Shown: piece by piece, positions 8,550 through 19,492 of the stretch | How positions within the stretch are numbered: position 1 is the first letter of the stretch | Layout: each line of letters begins with the position of its first letter | Origin: Streptomyces griseus | GTDB lineage: Bacteria > Actinomycetota > Actinomycetes > Streptomycetales > Streptomycetaceae | Direction of reading: 5' to 3' | Assembly: GCF_900460065.1 (NCBI RefSeq) | Contig: NZ_UAVD01000010.1 | Location: 1-64,000, forward strand | DNA length: 64,000 nt | The notes under the pieces: model-generated | The model's input: the letters and a program-made list of their open reading frames with translations, nothing else | What the model was told of the DNA's origin: nothing | Database searches by the model: none | Program-made: the position numbers and the translations under genes

Positions 8550-11174
8550 CTACGGCCTGCGGGCCGAGGTGACCCGGTAGACGTCGTAGACGCCCTCCAC
8601 GCCGCGTACGGCCTTCAGGACGTGGCCCAGGTGCTTGGGGTCGCCCATCTCGAAGGTGAAGCGCGAGGTGGCCACCCGGTCGCGGGACGTCTGGACGGCC
8701 GCCGACAGGATGTTGACGTGCTGGTCGGAGAGGATCCGGGTGACGTCGGAGAGCAGCCGGGAGCGGTCCAGCGCCTCGACCTGGATGGCGACCAGGAAGA
8801 CGGAGGACTGGGTGGGGGCCCACTCGACCTCCAGGATCCGCTCGGGCTGCTGCGAGAGCGATTCCACGTTGACGCAGTCCGCGCGGTGCACGGAGACGCC
8901 GCTGCCCCGGGTGACGAAGCCGATGATCGGGTCGCCGGGGACGGGCGTGCAGCAGCGGGCGAGCTTGACCCAGACGTCCTCGACGCCCTTGACGACGACG
9001 CCGGGGTCCGCGTTGGCGCGGCGCTTGCTGCGGCCGCCGTGCGAGGGCGGGGTGGACTCGGCGATGTCCTCGTTGGCCTCGTCGTGGCCGCCGAGCGCCT
9101 GCACCAGCTTCTGGACGACGCCCGCCGCCGCGACATGGCCCTCGCCGATCGCCGCGTACAGCGAGGAGATGTCGGGGTAGCGCATCTCGTGGGCGAGGGT
9201 GACCAGGGAGTCGCCGGTCAGGATGCGCTGGATCGGCAGGTTCTGCTTGCGCATGGCGCGCGCGATGGCGTCCTTGCCCTGCTCGATGGCCTCGTCGCGG
9301 CGCTCCTTGGAGAACCAGGCGCGGATCTTGTTGCGGGCGCGCGGCGACTTGACGAAGCCGAGCCAGTCCCGGGAGGGTCCGGCGCCGGCCGCCTTGGAGG
9401 TGAAGACCTCGACCAGGTCGCCGTTGTCGAGCGTCGATTCGAGCGGGACGAGCCGCCCGTTGACGCGTGCTCCTATGGTCCGGTGGCCGACCTCGGTGTG
9501 GACGGCGTACGCGAAGTCGACGGGGGTCGCGCCGGCCGGCAGCGCTATGACGTCGCCCTTCGGCGTGAAGACGAAGACCTCGTTGCGCGAGAGGTCGAAG
9601 CGCAGGGACTCCAGGAACTCGCCGGGGTCCTCGGTCTCCTTCTGCCAGTCCAGGAGCTGGCGCAGCCATGCCATGTCGTTGACGGTGTCCTGGCCGCGCC
9701 CGGTGTTCTTGGGGACGTCGGTACGGACCTTGGAGGCGCCCGCGACGGCTTCCTGCTTGTACTTCCAGTGGGCGGCGATGCCGTACTCGGCGCGGCGGTG
9801 CATGTCGAAGGTGCGGATCTGGAGCTCGACGGGCTTGCCGCTGGGACCGATCACCGTGGTGTGCAGTGATTGGTACATGTTGAACTTGGGCATCGCGATG
9901 TAGTCCTTGAACCGCCCGGGCACCGGGTTCCACCGGGCGTGGACGGTGCCGAGCGCCGCGTAGCAGTCGCGGACCGTGTCGACGAGGACGCGGATGCCCA
10001 CCAGGTCGTAGATCTCGGCGAAGTCGCGGCCTCGCACGATCATCTTCTGGTAGACGCTGTAGTAGTGCTTGGGGCGGCCGGTGACGGTGGCCTTGATGCG
10101 GGCGGCGCGGAGGTCCGCCTGGACCTCGTCGGTCACTATGGCGAGGTACTCGTCGCGCTTGGGGGCCCGCTCGGCGACGAGGCGGACGATCTCGTCGTAC
10201 ATCTTGGGGTAGAGGATCGCGAAGGCGAGGTCCTCCAGCTCCCACTTGATGGTGTTCATGCCCAGCCGGTGCGCCAGCGGGGCGTAGATCTCCAGGGTCT
10301 CGCGGGCCTTCTTCTCCTGCTTCTCCCGCTTGAGGTAGCGCATGGTGCGCATGTTGTGCAGGCGGTCGGCGAGCTTGATGACCAGGACCCTGGGGTCCTT
10401 GGCCATGGCGACGACCATCTTGCGCACGGTCTCGGCCTGGGCGGCCTCGCCGAACTTGACCTTGTCGAGCTTGGTGACGCCGTCGACGAGCAGGGCGACC
10501 TGGTCGCCGAAGTCCCGCTTGAGGGTGTCCAGGCCGTACTCGGTGTCCTCGACGGTGTCGTGCAGCAGGCCCGCCATCAGCGTCGCCGGGTCCATGCCGA
10601 GCTCGGCGAGGATCGTGGTGACGGCCAGCGGGTGGGTGATGTAGGGGTCGCCGCTCTTGCGCTTCTGGCCCCGGTGCCAGCGCTCGGCGACCTGGTAGGC
10701 CTTCTCGATCTGGCGGAGCGTGGCCGTCTCGATCTTGGGGTCGTTGCTCCGGACCGTACGCAGGAGGGGTTCCAGCACCGGGTTGTACGGGCTGGAGCGC
10801 TGTACGCCCAGGCGGGCGAGGCGGGCCCGCACGCGGTTGGAGGAGCCGCCGGTGCGGGAGGCGGATCCGGCGGTGGCCCCGGTCCTCGCGGGGGGCCCGG
10901 GGGGCGGGGGCTTCGGCGCGCCGGCGGCGGGCTTCCTGGCCGGCGGCTGTGCCGGGCCCGTCGTCCCGGCCGGTTCCGGGGGGACCTCGGGGGCCGCGGG
11001 CTTCGCGGGAGGGGCGGCCGGCCCGGCGGGCGTCGCGGTGGCCGGGGGGCGCGCGGCGTCGGCGGCGGGCGCGGGCTCCGGCGCGTTCGAGGACGCGGCC
11101 TTTTCCGGCGTGGCGGGGGCCGCCACGGGCTTGTCGGGCTGCGGGGCGGCGGCTGACTGGGCCTCGTCTGGCAA
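8550..11174 (-). CDS. relA: RelA/SpoT-family (p)ppGpp synthetase/hydrolase
   Basis: Makes and degrades (p)ppGpp in the stringent response, linked in Streptomyces to growth arrest and antibiotic production. The 874 residues contain a disordered Ala/Pro/Lys N-terminal extension of about 120 residues; an HD hydrolase domain with intact HDTVEDT near residue 205, so both activities are likely; a synthetase domain ([26 protein letters not shown]); a TGS domain ([26 protein letters not shown]); the conserved-Cys region ([11 protein letters not shown]); and a C-terminal ACT domain. A TTG start at 11174 is chosen because AGGAG lies five bases upstream; the next ATG further upstream lacks family sequence. 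Terminators flank the gene. Confidence 0.95.
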   Translation of the reverse strand: MPDEAQSAAAPQPDKPVAAPATPEKAASSNAPEPAPAADAARPPATATPAGPAAPPAKPAAPEVPPEPAGTTGPAQPPARKPAAGAPKPPPPGPPARTGATAGSASRTGGSSNRVRARLARLGVQRSSPYNPVLEPLLRTVRSNDPKIETATLRQIEKAYQVAERWHRGQKRKSGDPYITHPLAVTTILAELGMDPATLMAGLLHDTVEDTEYGLDTLKRDFGDQVALLVDGVTKLDKVKFGEAAQAETVRKMVVAMAKDPRVLVIKLADRLHNMRTMRYLKREKQEKKARETLEIYAPLAHRLGMNTIKWELEDLAFAILYPKMYDEIVRLVAERAPKRDEYLAIVTDEVQADLRAARIKATVTGRPKHYYSVYQKMIVRGRDFAEIYDLVGIRVLVDTVRDCYAALGTVHARWNPVPGRFKDYIAMPKFNMYQSLHTTVIGPSGKPVELQIRTFDMHRRAEYGIAAHWKYKQEAVAGASKVRTDVPKNTGRGQDTVNDMAWLRQLLDWQKETEDPGEFLESLRFDLSRNEVFVFTPKGDVIALPAGATPVDFAYAVHTEVGHRTIGARVNGRLVPLESTLDNGDLVEVFTSKAAGAGPSRDWLGFVKSPRARNKIRAWFSKERRDEAIEQGKDAIARAMRKQNLPIQRILTGDSLVTLAHEMRYPDISSLYAAIGEGHVAAAGVVQKLVQALGGHDEANEDIAESTPPSHGGRSKRRANADPGVVVKGVEDVWVKLARCCTPVPGDPIIGFVTRGSGVSVHRADCVNVESLSQQPERILEVEWAPTQSSVFLVAIQVEALDRSRLLSDVTRILSDQHVNILSAAVQTSRDRVATSRFTFEMGDPKHLGHVLKAVRGVEGVYDVYRVTSARRP

Positions 11175-11266
11175 GAGCGCTCCTCGTGCGGATCCGGGGT
11201 ACCCGGAGAGCCCATGGTATCGATCCCCCGCCGGGACCTCGCCCGGGGACGGTGGGAGCCCGAACA

Positions 11267-11309
11267 ACGAGGGAGGGGCACCCGGTGTTCCCGGGTGCCC
11301 CTCCCTCGT
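11267..11309 (-). terminator. Terminator between apt and relA
   Basis: A perfect 19-bp inverted repeat (11267-11285 with 11291-11309, 5-base loop). It lies 35 bp after the apt stop on the minus strand and separates the sec/apt transcript from relA. Confidence 0.9.
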
Positions 11310-11343
11310 GCTCGGTCGCCGTCGCGGAGCGGCGGCCGACGGC

Positions 11344-11895
11344 TCAGACCGTGATCAGGGACTCCAGCGGCGCCCCCGCGAGGCCCGGCTCCAGGCGGGC
11401 CCGGCCCGCGAGGAAGCCGAGCTCCATGAGGACCGCGACGCCCGCGACCTGGGCGCCGGCCCGCCGGATGAGCTCCAGCGAGGCCTCGGCGGTGCCGCCG
11501 GTGGCGAGGACGTCGTCGATGACCATGACCCGGTCCCCGGCGTCGAGGTCCTCCGCGTGGATCTCGATCTCCGCGCTGCCGTACTCCAGCTCGTAGGACT
11601 GGCTCAGCGTGGCGCCGGGGAGCTTTCCGGCCTTGCGGACCGGGACGAACCCGATGCCCGCCCGGACCGCCACGGGCGCGGCCAGGATGAAGCCGCGCGC
11701 CTCCAGGCCGACGATCTTCGTGGCGCCGTGCCGTACGCACAGCTCCGCGAGGGCGTCGGTGAGCGCCGTGAAGGCCGCCGGGTCCGCGAGCAGCGGGGTG
11801 ATGTCCTTGAACACCACGCCCGGCTTCGGGTAGTCCGCGACATCGCGGATCCGGCTGAGCAGCAGCTCCCTGGTGGATTCGGTGGTGCTCGTCAT
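11344..11895 (-). CDS. apt: Adenine phosphoribosyltransferase
   Basis: Salvages adenine to AMP using PRPP. The 183-residue protein has the type I PRTase PRPP-binding motif [16 protein letters not shown], the flexible loop sequence [12 protein letters not shown] and the APRT N-terminal block [12 protein letters not shown]. It begins three bases after the secF stop, so it is the last gene of the secD-secF-apt transcript. Apt next to relA is a common actinobacterial arrangement. Confidence 0.95.
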   Translation of the reverse strand: MTSTTESTRELLLSRIRDVADYPKPGVVFKDITPLLADPAAFTALTDALAELCVRHGATKIVGLEARGFILAAPVAVRAGIGFVPVRKAGKLPGATLSQSYELEYGSAEIEIHAEDLDAGDRVMVIDDVLATGGTAEASLELIRRAGAQVAGVAVLMELGFLAGRARLEPGLAGAPLESLITV

Positions 11896-11898
11896 CGT

Positions 11899-12987
11899 TC
11901 AGCGCTTCCCGGGGGTGCGGCCGTGCGACCGGGGACGGCCGATCACGGTGCCCGCCGTCTCGGTGTCGTCGTGGAGGTCCTCGGTGCCGTCCTCGTCGGG
12001 GGACTCGCCCTTGGCCGCGGCGGCGGCCCGCTTGGCCAGGACCCGCTTCTTCAGCGCCTTCATCTGCGGGTCGCGTTCCTTGAGGTCGGCGACGAGCGGC
12101 GTGGCGATGAAGATCGAGGAGTAGGCGCCGGCGGCGAGGCCGACGAACAGCGACAGCGAGATGTCGTTCAGCATGCCCGCGCCGAAGACGCCGCCACCGA
12201 TGAACAGCAGACCGGCCACCGGCAGCAGTGCCACCACGGTGGTGTTGATGGAGCGGACCAGCGTGCTGTTGATCGACCGGTTGGCGATCTCGCTGTAGGT
12301 GAAGCGGGTCTGCTTGGTGATGTCCTTCTGGCCTTCCTTGAGGCTGTCGAAGACCACCACCGTGTCGTACAGGGAGTAACCGAGAATGGTCAGCAGACCG
12401 ATCACCGTACCCGGCGTGACCTCGAAGCCGACCAGGGCGTAGACACCGACCGTGATGGTGATGTCGTGGATCAGCGCGATCAGGGCGGCGACGGCCATCC
12501 GCCACTCGAAGGCGATGGCCAGATAGATCACCACCAGGACCATGAAGACCCCGAGACCGGTCCAGGCCTTGTTCGCGATCTGCTCACCCCAGCTGGGGCC
12601 GACCAGGTCCGCGTTGATGTCGTTGGCCGGGATGCCGAGCTCGTCGGAGAGGGTCTCCTTGATCTCGTTGGCCTTGGCGGTGTCGACCTCGGTGATCTGG
12701 ATGCGCAGACCGCCGTTGCCCAGCTCCTGCACGATCGCCATGTGGCCGGATGCCTCGGTCGCCACGTCCGTGGCCTGGGCGGTCGAGATCTGGGCCTTGG
12801 TGTCGGTCGTGAAGACCGCGCCGCCCTTGAACTCGATGCCCATGCGCAGTCCGCCGACCGCCACGCCGATGATGGCCGTGATGGTGATCAGGATCGAGAT
12901 GCCGTACCAGATCTTGCGGTTGCGGATGAAGTCGTAGCCGACCTCGCCACGGTAGAGCCGGGCGCCGAGATTGCCGAGTCGCGACAT
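11899..12987 (-). CDS. secF: Protein translocase subunit SecF
   Basis: Works with SecD in proton-driven late steps of Sec export. The 362 residues contain six transmembrane helices (the first about residues 24-45), the SecF GIEFKGGAVF block after TM1, and a charged C-terminal tail ending GRTPGKR. The ATG at 12987 has AAGGAGG upstream and starts one base after the secD stop, so translation is coupled. Acidic and Ser/Asp-rich tail residues are typical of streptomycete SecF. Confidence 0.95.
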   Translation of the reverse strand: MSRLGNLGARLYRGEVGYDFIRNRKIWYGISILITITAIIGVAVGGLRMGIEFKGGAVFTTDTKAQISTAQATDVATEASGHMAIVQELGNGGLRIQITEVDTAKANEIKETLSDELGIPANDINADLVGPSWGEQIANKAWTGLGVFMVLVVIYLAIAFEWRMAVAALIALIHDITITVGVYALVGFEVTPGTVIGLLTILGYSLYDTVVVFDSLKEGQKDITKQTRFTYSEIANRSINSTLVRSINTTVVALLPVAGLLFIGGGVFGAGMLNDISLSLFVGLAAGAYSSIFIATPLVADLKERDPQMKALKKRVLAKRAAAAAKGESPDEDGTEDLHDDTETAGTVIGRPRSHGRTPGKR

Positions 12988-12988
12988 C

Positions 12989-14758
12989 TCACGCCTCCTT
13001 CGGTTCGGTGGGGGCGTTGACACGGCGCGAGCGGCGCAGCGGCGGCTGGGCGCCGAGCCGCTTCGGGTCCAGCCCGGACCACGGGCCGCCCCGGGAGAAG
13101 AACTTCGTCCGTCCCATGAGCGTCATGAGCGGCTTCGTGAAGAAGAAGACCACGACGACGTCGAGGAGCGTGGTGAGGCCGAGCGTGAAGGCGAAGCCCT
13201 GCACCTTGCCGACGGTGACGATGAACAGCACCGCGGCGGCCAGGAACGACACGAAGTCGGAGACCAGGATGGTGCGCCGGGCGCGCGGCCAGGCGCGCTC
13301 GATGGCGGGACGGAGCGTGCGTCCTTCGCGGATCTCGTCTCTGACGCGTTCGAAGTAGACGATGAACGAGTCCGCTGTGATGCCGATGGCGACGATGGCT
13401 CCGCAGACCGCCGGCAGGTTCAGCGCGAAGCCGATGGCCGGGCCGAGCAGGGACATGATCGTGTAGGTCAGTACGCCGGAGACCAGGAGGCTCAGGAGCG
13501 CGATGAACGCGAGGCCCCGGTAGTAGACGACCAGGTAGACGACGACCAGTGCCAGACCGATGGCGCCGGCGATGAGACCGCCCTTGAGCTGCTCGCTGCC
13601 GAGCGCGGCGGTCACCGTGGTGACGCTGACTTCCTTGAAGGTCAGCGGCAGGGCGCCGTAGGACAGGATGTTGCCGAGGTCCTCGGCCGACTGCTGGGTG
13701 AAGCTGCCGGAGATCTGGGCGTTCTTGCTGAGCGCGGTGCGCACCGAGGGAGCGGAGACGACCTCACCGTCGAGGACGATCGCGAACTGGTTCATCGGCG
13801 GCTGCTGCTGCGCGAGCCGGCCGGTGATCGTCTGGAACTTCTTGGCGCCGGCGGAGGTGAACTCCATCGACACGATCCACTCGCCGGTCTGCTGCTCGAT
13901 GGCGCCCTTGGCGTCGTCGACGTCGCTGCCGGAGACCTCTGCGGGGCCGAGGATGTACTTCTCGTAGCTGCCCGGAACGTTGGAGCCGCAGGCGACGATG
14001 GAGTCGGTGGCCTTGGCGTTCTTGCCCGCGTCGGTCCGCTGCTTGGGGTCCGTGCAGTCGAGCTTGGCGAACTCCTCCTGGAGCTTGGCCGTCGCCGGGT
14101 CTACCGGGGGCGTGGCCTCGGGGGAGTCGGACGGCGCGGGCTTGTCGGAGGCGCCCGGGGTCGGGTCGTCCTTGGTCAGGGCGCCGGTGACCGCGCGGCC
14201 CTGGGTCGTGGCGCTCGCCGAGGGGGTGGCCTCCGAACCGGTGGCCTCCTCGCCCTTGGGCTTGTCCCCGCTCTCGGCGGACTCGCCCGGCTTCGGGGTG
14301 GCGCTGCCCGAGGGAGTCGCGGAACCGGAGGGCGTGGGCTCGGGGCCGCTCGCCTGCACCGTCAGAACGGGCCGGAAGTAGAGCTGGGCGGTCGTGCCGA
14401 CCTGCTCCTGGGCCTGCTTGGAGTTCGTCCCCTTGGGGATGTTGACGATGATGTTCTTCGAGCCCTGGGTCTGAACCTCAGCCTCGGAAACGCCCAGCCC
14501 GTTGACGCGCCGCTCGATGATCCCGACCGCTGTGTCCATATTGGTCTGGTTGATCGCGTTCGGCTTGCCGGGCTGGTTCTGCGCTTCCAGCGTGATCGAC
14601 GTCCCGCCGGCCAGGTCGATGCCCAGCCGGGGCGTGGTGTGCCCCGAGAGGAACATCCCGCCTGCGAGAGCGACCATGGCGATGAGGATCAGAGCCAGGG
14701 CCCGCCCCGGCCTGCCATGACCGCCGGACGGCCCTCGGCCCTTCTTGGGTGCTGCCAC
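12989..14758 (-). CDS. secD: Protein translocase subunit SecD
   Basis: Partner of SecF. The 589-residue protein has TM1 near residue 20-40, the first periplasmic domain (LGIDLAGGTSITLEA), a long Ser/Thr/Pro/Glu/Gly-rich insertion (about 135-240) usual in Streptomyces, then the P1-head (SMEFTSAGAKKFQTITGRLA) and five C-terminal transmembrane helices including the DSFIVYFERVRDEIREG cytoplasmic loop. GTG start at 14758. It is the first gene of secD-secF-apt and is separated from yajC by a hairpin. Confidence 0.95.
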   Translation of the reverse strand: MAAPKKGRGPSGGHGRPGRALALILIAMVALAGGMFLSGHTTPRLGIDLAGGTSITLEAQNQPGKPNAINQTNMDTAVGIIERRVNGLGVSEAEVQTQGSKNIIVNIPKGTNSKQAQEQVGTTAQLYFRPVLTVQASGPEPTPSGSATPSGSATPKPGESAESGDKPKGEEATGSEATPSASATTQGRAVTGALTKDDPTPGASDKPAPSDSPEATPPVDPATAKLQEEFAKLDCTDPKQRTDAGKNAKATDSIVACGSNVPGSYEKYILGPAEVSGSDVDDAKGAIEQQTGEWIVSMEFTSAGAKKFQTITGRLAQQQPPMNQFAIVLDGEVVSAPSVRTALSKNAQISGSFTQQSAEDLGNILSYGALPLTFKEVSVTTVTAALGSEQLKGGLIAGAIGLALVVVYLVVYYRGLAFIALLSLLVSGVLTYTIMSLLGPAIGFALNLPAVCGAIVAIGITADSFIVYFERVRDEIREGRTLRPAIERAWPRARRTILVSDFVSFLAAAVLFIVTVGKVQGFAFTLGLTTLLDVVVVFFFTKPLMTLMGRTKFFSRGGPWSGLDPKRLGAQPPLRRSRRVNAPTEPKEA

Positions 14759-14856
14759 CTTCTCGTTTCTCCCTGTCCAACCGCACCGCGCCGGGTACGT
14801 GCCCGAGCGGCCACGAAGTGTAGTGGGGACCCTGCCCCCGCAGACGACCGCACGGT

Positions 14857-14898
14857 CCCGGGGACGCCGCGCGCCGGTGGGCGCGCGACGTCCCCGGG
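14857..14898 (-). terminator. Terminator hairpin after yajC
   Basis: CCCGGGGACG (857-866) pairs with CGTCCCCGGG (889-898), with an inner GCGCGC/GCGCGC stem, 10 bp past the yajC stop. It would limit read-through into secD. Confidence 0.75.
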
Positions 14899-14908
14899 AT
14901 CGTGAGAA

Positions 14909-15394
14909 CTACTTGGAGTCGGCGTCGCCGTCGGTCTTGCTCTCGTCCTTGGCCTTCTTGGCGTCCTTGGCAGCGGCGTCCTCGGGCTCGGCGTCGTCGG
15001 CCGCGTCGTCCTTGGCCAGGTCGATCCTGGCGACGTCGGCGGAGTCGGAGTCACCGGTCAGCGACGAGGCGTCGTCGGGAACGACGGTGCCTTCCGCGTC
15101 CAGCTCCGGGTCGTCACCGTGCACGATGCGGTTGTACTCCGCGTCGTCCAGAACGGCGCCGATGGAGTTCTTCGCGTAGATGGCGTGGACGCCGGGGGCG
15201 ACTTCGAGGAGCACGGTGTCGTCGTGGACTTCCTTCACGGTCGCGTACATGCCCCCGATCGTGCGGACGCCGGTACCGGGCTGCATTTCGTTGCGCATCT
15301 GCGCGGCCGCCGCCTGCTTCTTCTTGGCGGAGCGGGTCATCAGGAACATGGCCCCGATGAGCACGATGAAGGGGAGGAGAGTGATGAGATCCAC
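14909..15394 (-). CDS. yajC: Preprotein translocase subunit YajC
   Basis: Small accessory protein of the SecDF complex. The 161 residues have one N-terminal transmembrane helix (LITLLPFIVLIGAMFLM), the YajC domain (RNEMQPGTGVRTIGGMYATVKEV) and a long acidic Asp/Ala/Lys tail typical of Streptomyces. I prefer GTG at 15394 because AAGGAA (15405-15410) lies upstream; the GTG seven codons earlier (15415) precedes that site. Confidence 0.93.
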   Translation of the reverse strand: MDLITLLPFIVLIGAMFLMTRSAKKKQAAAAQMRNEMQPGTGVRTIGGMYATVKEVHDDTVLLEVAPGVHAIYAKNSIGAVLDDAEYNRIVHGDDPELDAEGTVVPDDASSLTGDSDSADVARIDLAKDDAADDAEPEDAAAKDAKKAKDESKTDGDADSK

Positions 15395-15561
15395 GGGACG
15401 GGAATTCCTTCGCACGACCGCGACTGGAATGCGGCCTCTATATACGGGGGTGGGTACACCGACCGGTTAGGGCGGCATCGGCGGAGTCTAGATGAGTCCG
15501 CATCGATGGAACAACGCCCAGCATGGCACCCAGGTTCCTGTCCGCGCGAACCTGTGACCTA

Positions 15562-16647
15562 TCACGCCCCGAACAGGCCCTGTTGTCCCTTTGCTCCGTG
15601 CTGCGGCGGGACCAGTCCCAGATGTGCCCAGGCCGCAGGGGTGGCGACACGGCCGCGCGGGGTCCTGGCCAGCAGTCCTTCCCTGACGAGGAAGGGCTCG
15701 GCGACCTCCTCGACGGTCTCCCGCTCCTCCCCCACCGCTACCGCGAGCGTGGACAGCCCGACCGGGCCGCCGCCGAAAAGCTTCAGCAGGGCGCCGAGGA
15801 CGGCGCGGTCCAGGCGATCGAGTCCGCGGGCGTCGACCTCGTACACCTTGAGGGCGGCCATCGCGATCGACCGGTCGATCGTGCCCTCCGCCTTGACCTG
15901 GGCGTAGTCGCGGACGCGGCGCAGCAGGCGGTTGGCGATACGGGGGGTGCCGCGGGAGCGTCCGGCGATCTCGGCGGCGCCCTCCCCGTCGATGCCGACG
16001 TCGAGGAGGCGGGCGGAGCGGTGGAGGACACGCTCCAGCTCGGCGGGGGCGTAGAACTCCATGTGCCCGGTGAAGCCGAAGCGGTCGCGCAGCGGGGGCG
16101 GCAGCAGACCGGCCCGGGTGGTGGCCCCGACCAGGGTGAAGGGGGGCAGTTCGAGCGGGATGGCGGTGGCGCCGGGGCCCTTGCCGACGATGACGTCGAC
16201 CCGGAAGTCCTCCATCGCCATGTAGAGCATCTCCTCGGCGGGCCGGGACATGCGGTGGATCTCGTCGAGGAAGAGGACCTCGCCCTCCTGGAGGGAGGAG
16301 AGGATCGCGGCGAGGTCGCCGGCGTGCTGGATGGCGGGGCCCGAGGTGATCCTGATCGGGGCGTTCATCTCCGCCGCGATGATCATCGAAAGGGTGGTCT
16401 TGCCGAGGCCGGGGGCGCCGGAGAGCAGGACGTGGTCGGCGGTGGCGCCGCGGGCGCGGGCGGCCTTGAGGACCAGGTCGAGCTGTTCGCGGACCTTCTC
16501 CTGGCCGACGAACTCCTCCAGGTCCTTGGGGCGCAGCGCCGCCTCGACCGCGGTGTCCTCGCCGTCCGCGTCGGCGTCGACCAGCCGGTCGTCGAGGACC
16601 GGGCCGGTCGGCTCGTCGGTCTCGGGTCCGGTCTCGTCCCAGTTCAT
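15562..16647 (-). CDS. ruvB: Holliday junction branch-migration helicase RuvB
   Basis: The AAA+ motor that drives Holliday-junction migration with RuvA. The 361-residue protein has Walker [10 protein letters not shown], Walker [10 protein letters not shown], sensor 1 GATTRAG and the C-terminal winged-helix domain ([23 protein letters not shown]). It is the last gene of ruvC-ruvA-ruvB, 30 bp after the ruvA stop. An acidic 30-residue N-terminus precedes the conserved [12 protein letters not shown]. Confidence 0.97.
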   Translation of the reverse strand: MNWDETGPETDEPTGPVLDDRLVDADADGEDTAVEAALRPKDLEEFVGQEKVREQLDLVLKAARARGATADHVLLSGAPGLGKTTLSMIIAAEMNAPIRITSGPAIQHAGDLAAILSSLQEGEVLFLDEIHRMSRPAEEMLYMAMEDFRVDVIVGKGPGATAIPLELPPFTLVGATTRAGLLPPPLRDRFGFTGHMEFYAPAELERVLHRSARLLDVGIDGEGAAEIAGRSRGTPRIANRLLRRVRDYAQVKAEGTIDRSIAMAALKVYEVDARGLDRLDRAVLGALLKLFGGGPVGLSTLAVAVGEERETVEEVAEPFLVREGLLARTPRGRVATPAAWAHLGLVPPQHGAKGQQGLFGA

Positions 16648-16677
16648 TCAAGGGCCTCTTCGGTGGTTCGGTGCCGG

Positions 16678-17304
16678 TCAGCGTGCGCGGTTGAGAGTCT
16701 GCAGGGCGGCCCGCAGCAGTTGGGGCACGGGGGGTGCGGTGCCCTCGGCGACGGCGGCCTCGGCCTGCGGGGCGACGGCGTTGACGGCCTCGTCGGCCTC
16801 GCGGCTCGCGTAGCCGAGGCCGATCAGGGCGGCCTGGAGCTGGTCGCGCCAGCCGGAGGTGACGGGGGTGCCGATGCCCTGCTGGCCGATGTGCGCGCCG
16901 ACCGGTTCGCCGAGCCGGTCCTTGAGCTCCAGCAGCAGCTTCTGGGCGCCCTTCTTCCCGATGCCGGAGACGGCGGTCAGCGCCTTCTCGTCGCCGGTGG
17001 AGACCGCGAGGCGCAGGGCGTCGGGGCTGTGGGTGGCGAGCATGGCCTGGGCGAGGCGCGGTCCGACGCCGCTGGCGGTCTGGAGCAGCTCGAACACCTG
17101 CCGCTCGTCGTCGTTCGCGAAGCCGTACAGGGTGAGGGAGTCCTCGCGGACGACCAGCGAGGTGGCGAGCCGGGCCTCCCTGCCGACGCGCAGGTCGGCG
17201 AGGGTGTGCGGGGTGCACTGGACCGCCATGCCGATGCCGCCGACCTCGATGACGGCGGTGGTCGGGGCGAGGGCGGCCACCGGGCCGGAGACGAAAGCGA
17301 TCAT
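16678..17304 (-). CDS. ruvA: Holliday junction DNA helicase subunit RuvA
   Basis: Binds four-way junctions and loads RuvB. The 208 residues show domain I ([25 protein letters not shown]), two helix-hairpin-helix elements ([14 protein letters not shown] and [21 protein letters not shown]) and the C-terminal RuvB-binding three-helix domain. The start ATG overlaps the ruvC stop (ATGA), so translation is coupled. Confidence 0.97.
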   Translation of the reverse strand: MIAFVSGPVAALAPTTAVIEVGGIGMAVQCTPHTLADLRVGREARLATSLVVREDSLTLYGFANDDERQVFELLQTASGVGPRLAQAMLATHSPDALRLAVSTGDEKALTAVSGIGKKGAQKLLLELKDRLGEPVGAHIGQQGIGTPVTSGWRDQLQAALIGLGYASREADEAVNAVAPQAEAAVAEGTAPPVPQLLRAALQTLNRAR

Positions 17305-17915
17305 GCGGTGCGGCCTTTCAGCGTGCGGGAGGTGCCGGGAGCCCCGGGTGTGCGGGAGGGGCCGGGGGTGCCGGCTGCCCCGGGTGTGCGGGACGCGCCG
17401 GAGGTGCGGTGCGCGGCGACGGCCTGCTGGAGCCGGTTCTGCGCGGGGGCGCGCCAGATGTGGCAGATGGCGAGGGCCAGGGCGTCGGCGGCGTCGGCGG
17501 GCTTGGGCGGTGCGTCGAGCCGCAGCAGCCGGGTGACCATCGCGCCGACCTGGGCCTTGTCGGCGCGGCCGGATCCGGTGACCGCGGCCTTGACCTCGCT
17601 GGGAGTGTGGAGGGCGACGGGGATGCCGCGGCGGGCGGCGCAGAGCATGGCGACCGCGCTGGCCTGGGCGGTGCCCATCACGGTGCGGACGTTGTGCTGG
17701 GCGAAGACGCGCTCGACCGCGACGTAGCCCGGGGAGTGTTCGTCGAGCCACTGCTCGATGCCGCGCTCGACGGCCACGAGCCGGTCGCCGAGTTCGGCGT
17801 CGGAGGAGGTGCGCACGACGCCGACGCCGATCATGGTCAGGGGTCTTCCCGCGACTCCTTCGACCACACCGACGCCGCACCGGGTCAGCCCCGGGTCGAT
17901 GCCCAGAACGCGCAT
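17301..17915 (-). CDS. ruvC: Holliday junction resolvase RuvC
   Basis: Endonuclease that resolves junctions in the RuvABC complex. The 204 residues have the RNase H-like catalytic acids: D7 (VLGIDPG), the glutamate in VAVERVFAQ, and aspartates in [15 protein letters not shown]. After residue 165 there is a non-conserved tail of Ser-Arg-Thr-Pro-Gly-Ala repeats encoded by GC-rich tandem DNA (about 17313-17410). It is the first gene of the ruv operon. Confidence 0.96.
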   Translation of the reverse strand: MRVLGIDPGLTRCGVGVVEGVAGRPLTMIGVGVVRTSSDAELGDRLVAVERGIEQWLDEHSPGYVAVERVFAQHNVRTVMGTAQASAVAMLCAARRGIPVALHTPSEVKAAVTGSGRADKAQVGAMVTRLLRLDAPPKPADAADALALAICHIWRAPAQNRLQQAVAAHRTSGASRTPGAAGTPGPSRTPGAPGTSRTLKGRTA

Positions 17916-18018
17916 GGAGCCCCCTGTCCTCAGCCCGTCGCCGGCGCGCGCCGCGCCCGCTCGATCATCTGTTCCCGCAGGCTATCGGCTCGCACTGACA
18001 ATCCGTCGCAACCACAGG

Positions 18019-18056
18019 ACGACGGGCCGACGGGGAGTGCCCCGTCGGCCCGTCGT
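18019..18056 (-). terminator. Terminator after the YebC gene
   Basis: A perfect 17-bp inverted repeat (18019-18035 with 18040-18056, loop AGTG), 22 bp past the stop of the YebC-family gene. Confidence 0.9.
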
Positions 18057-18078
18057 GTGGGACCTGCCGGCCGTGCCG

Positions 18079-18831
18079 TCAGGCGTCGACCTTCTCCATG
18101 ACCTCGTCGGACACGTCGAAGTTGGCGAAGACGTTCTGCACGTCGTCGCTGTCCTCCAGCGCGTCGATGAGCTTGAAGATCTTGCGGGCGCCCTCTTCGT
18201 CCAGCTCGACCTGCATGGTCGGGAGGAAGTTGGCCTCGGCGGAGTCGTAGTCGATGCCCGCCTCCTGGAGCGCGGTGCGCACCGCGACCATGTCGGTGGC
18301 CTCGCTGACCACCTCGAAGGTCTCGCCGAGGTCGTTGACCTCCTCGGCGCCCGCGTCGAGGACCGCGCCGAGGACGTCGTCCTCGGTCAGCTCGCCCTTG
18401 GGCAGGATCACGACGCCCTTGCGGTTGAACAGGTACGAGACGGAACCCGGGTCGGCCATGGAGCCGCCGTTGCGGGTCATCGCGACACGTACGTCGGAGG
18501 CGGCACGGTTGCGGTTGTCGGTGAGGCACTCGATGAGCACCGCGACACCGTTCGGGCCGTAGCCTTCGTACATGATCGTCTCGTAGTCGGCGCCGCCCGC
18601 TTCGAGACCGCCACCGCGCTTGACGGCGGACTCGATGTTCTTGTTCGGGACGGAACTCTTCTTCGCCTTCTGGATGGCGTCGACGAGCGTGGGGTTGCCG
18701 TCGGGGTCGACGCCGCCGGAGCGCGCCGCGACCTCGATGTTCTTGATCAGCTTCGCGAAGAGCTTGCCGCGCTTGGCGTCAATCACGGCCTTCTTGTGCT
18801 TCGTCGTAGCCCATTTAGAGTGGCCGGACAT
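18079..18831 (-). CDS. YebC/PmpR-family protein
   Basis: The 250-residue protein has the signature N-terminus [22 protein letters not shown] and three YebC domains (e.g. [28 protein letters not shown]). Family members act as transcriptional regulators (PmpR) and, in more recent work, as ribosome-associated factors helping at proline stretches. ATG at 18831 with AAGGAG upstream is chosen over an upstream ATG eight codons earlier. It commonly sits beside ruvC, as here. Confidence 0.93.
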
Positions 18832-18892
18832 CTGCCTTCTCCTTCGCGTCACCAAAATCGAGTCGAACCCGAGAGATCCTACCGGGGTCCGC

Positions 18893-19486
18893 TCAGTTCA
18901 CCGCGCGCACCATGTCCACGAACAGAGCGTGCACGCGATGGTCGCCGGTCAGTTCGGGATGGAACGACGTGGCGAGGGCGTTTTCCTGCCGGACGGCCAC
19001 GATATGCCCGCCGTGTTCGGCGATGACCTCGGTCCGGGCCCCGACGGACTCGACCCACGGAGCGCGGATGAACACGCCGTCGACCGGACCGCCCTCCACC
19101 CCGCCGACCTCGACGGCTGCCTCGAACGACTCGTTCTGCCGGCCGAAGGCGTTGCGCCGCACGATCATGTCGATGCCGCCGACGGTCTCCTGACCCGAAC
19201 GGGGGTCGAGGATCTTCTCGGCCAGCAGGATCATTCCGGCGCAGGTGCCGTAGACCGGCATCCCGGCCCGGACCCGCTCACGCAGCGGCTCCATCATGCC
19301 GAACAGCACGGCCAGCTTGGACATGGTGGTGGACTCGCCGCCCGGTATGACCAGGCCGTCGACCTCGGCGAGTTCCTCGGGGCGCCGGACCGGCCTGGCC
19401 AGGGCGTCCGCCGAGGCCAGGGCGATCAGGTGCTCCCGTACGTCGCCCTGGAGAGCCAGCACGCCGATCACAGGGGTGTCGCTCAT
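18893..19486 (-). CDS. pdxT: Pyridoxal 5'-phosphate synthase glutaminase subunit PdxT
   Basis: Class I glutamine amidotransferase that feeds ammonia to PdxS for PLP synthesis. The 197 residues contain the oxyanion motif GGESTT, the nucleophilic cysteine in [15 protein letters not shown], and the His-Glu pair in [13 protein letters not shown]. It starts six bases after the pdxS stop, so the pair is an operon. Confidence 0.96.
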
Positions 19487-19492
19487 CAGTGG

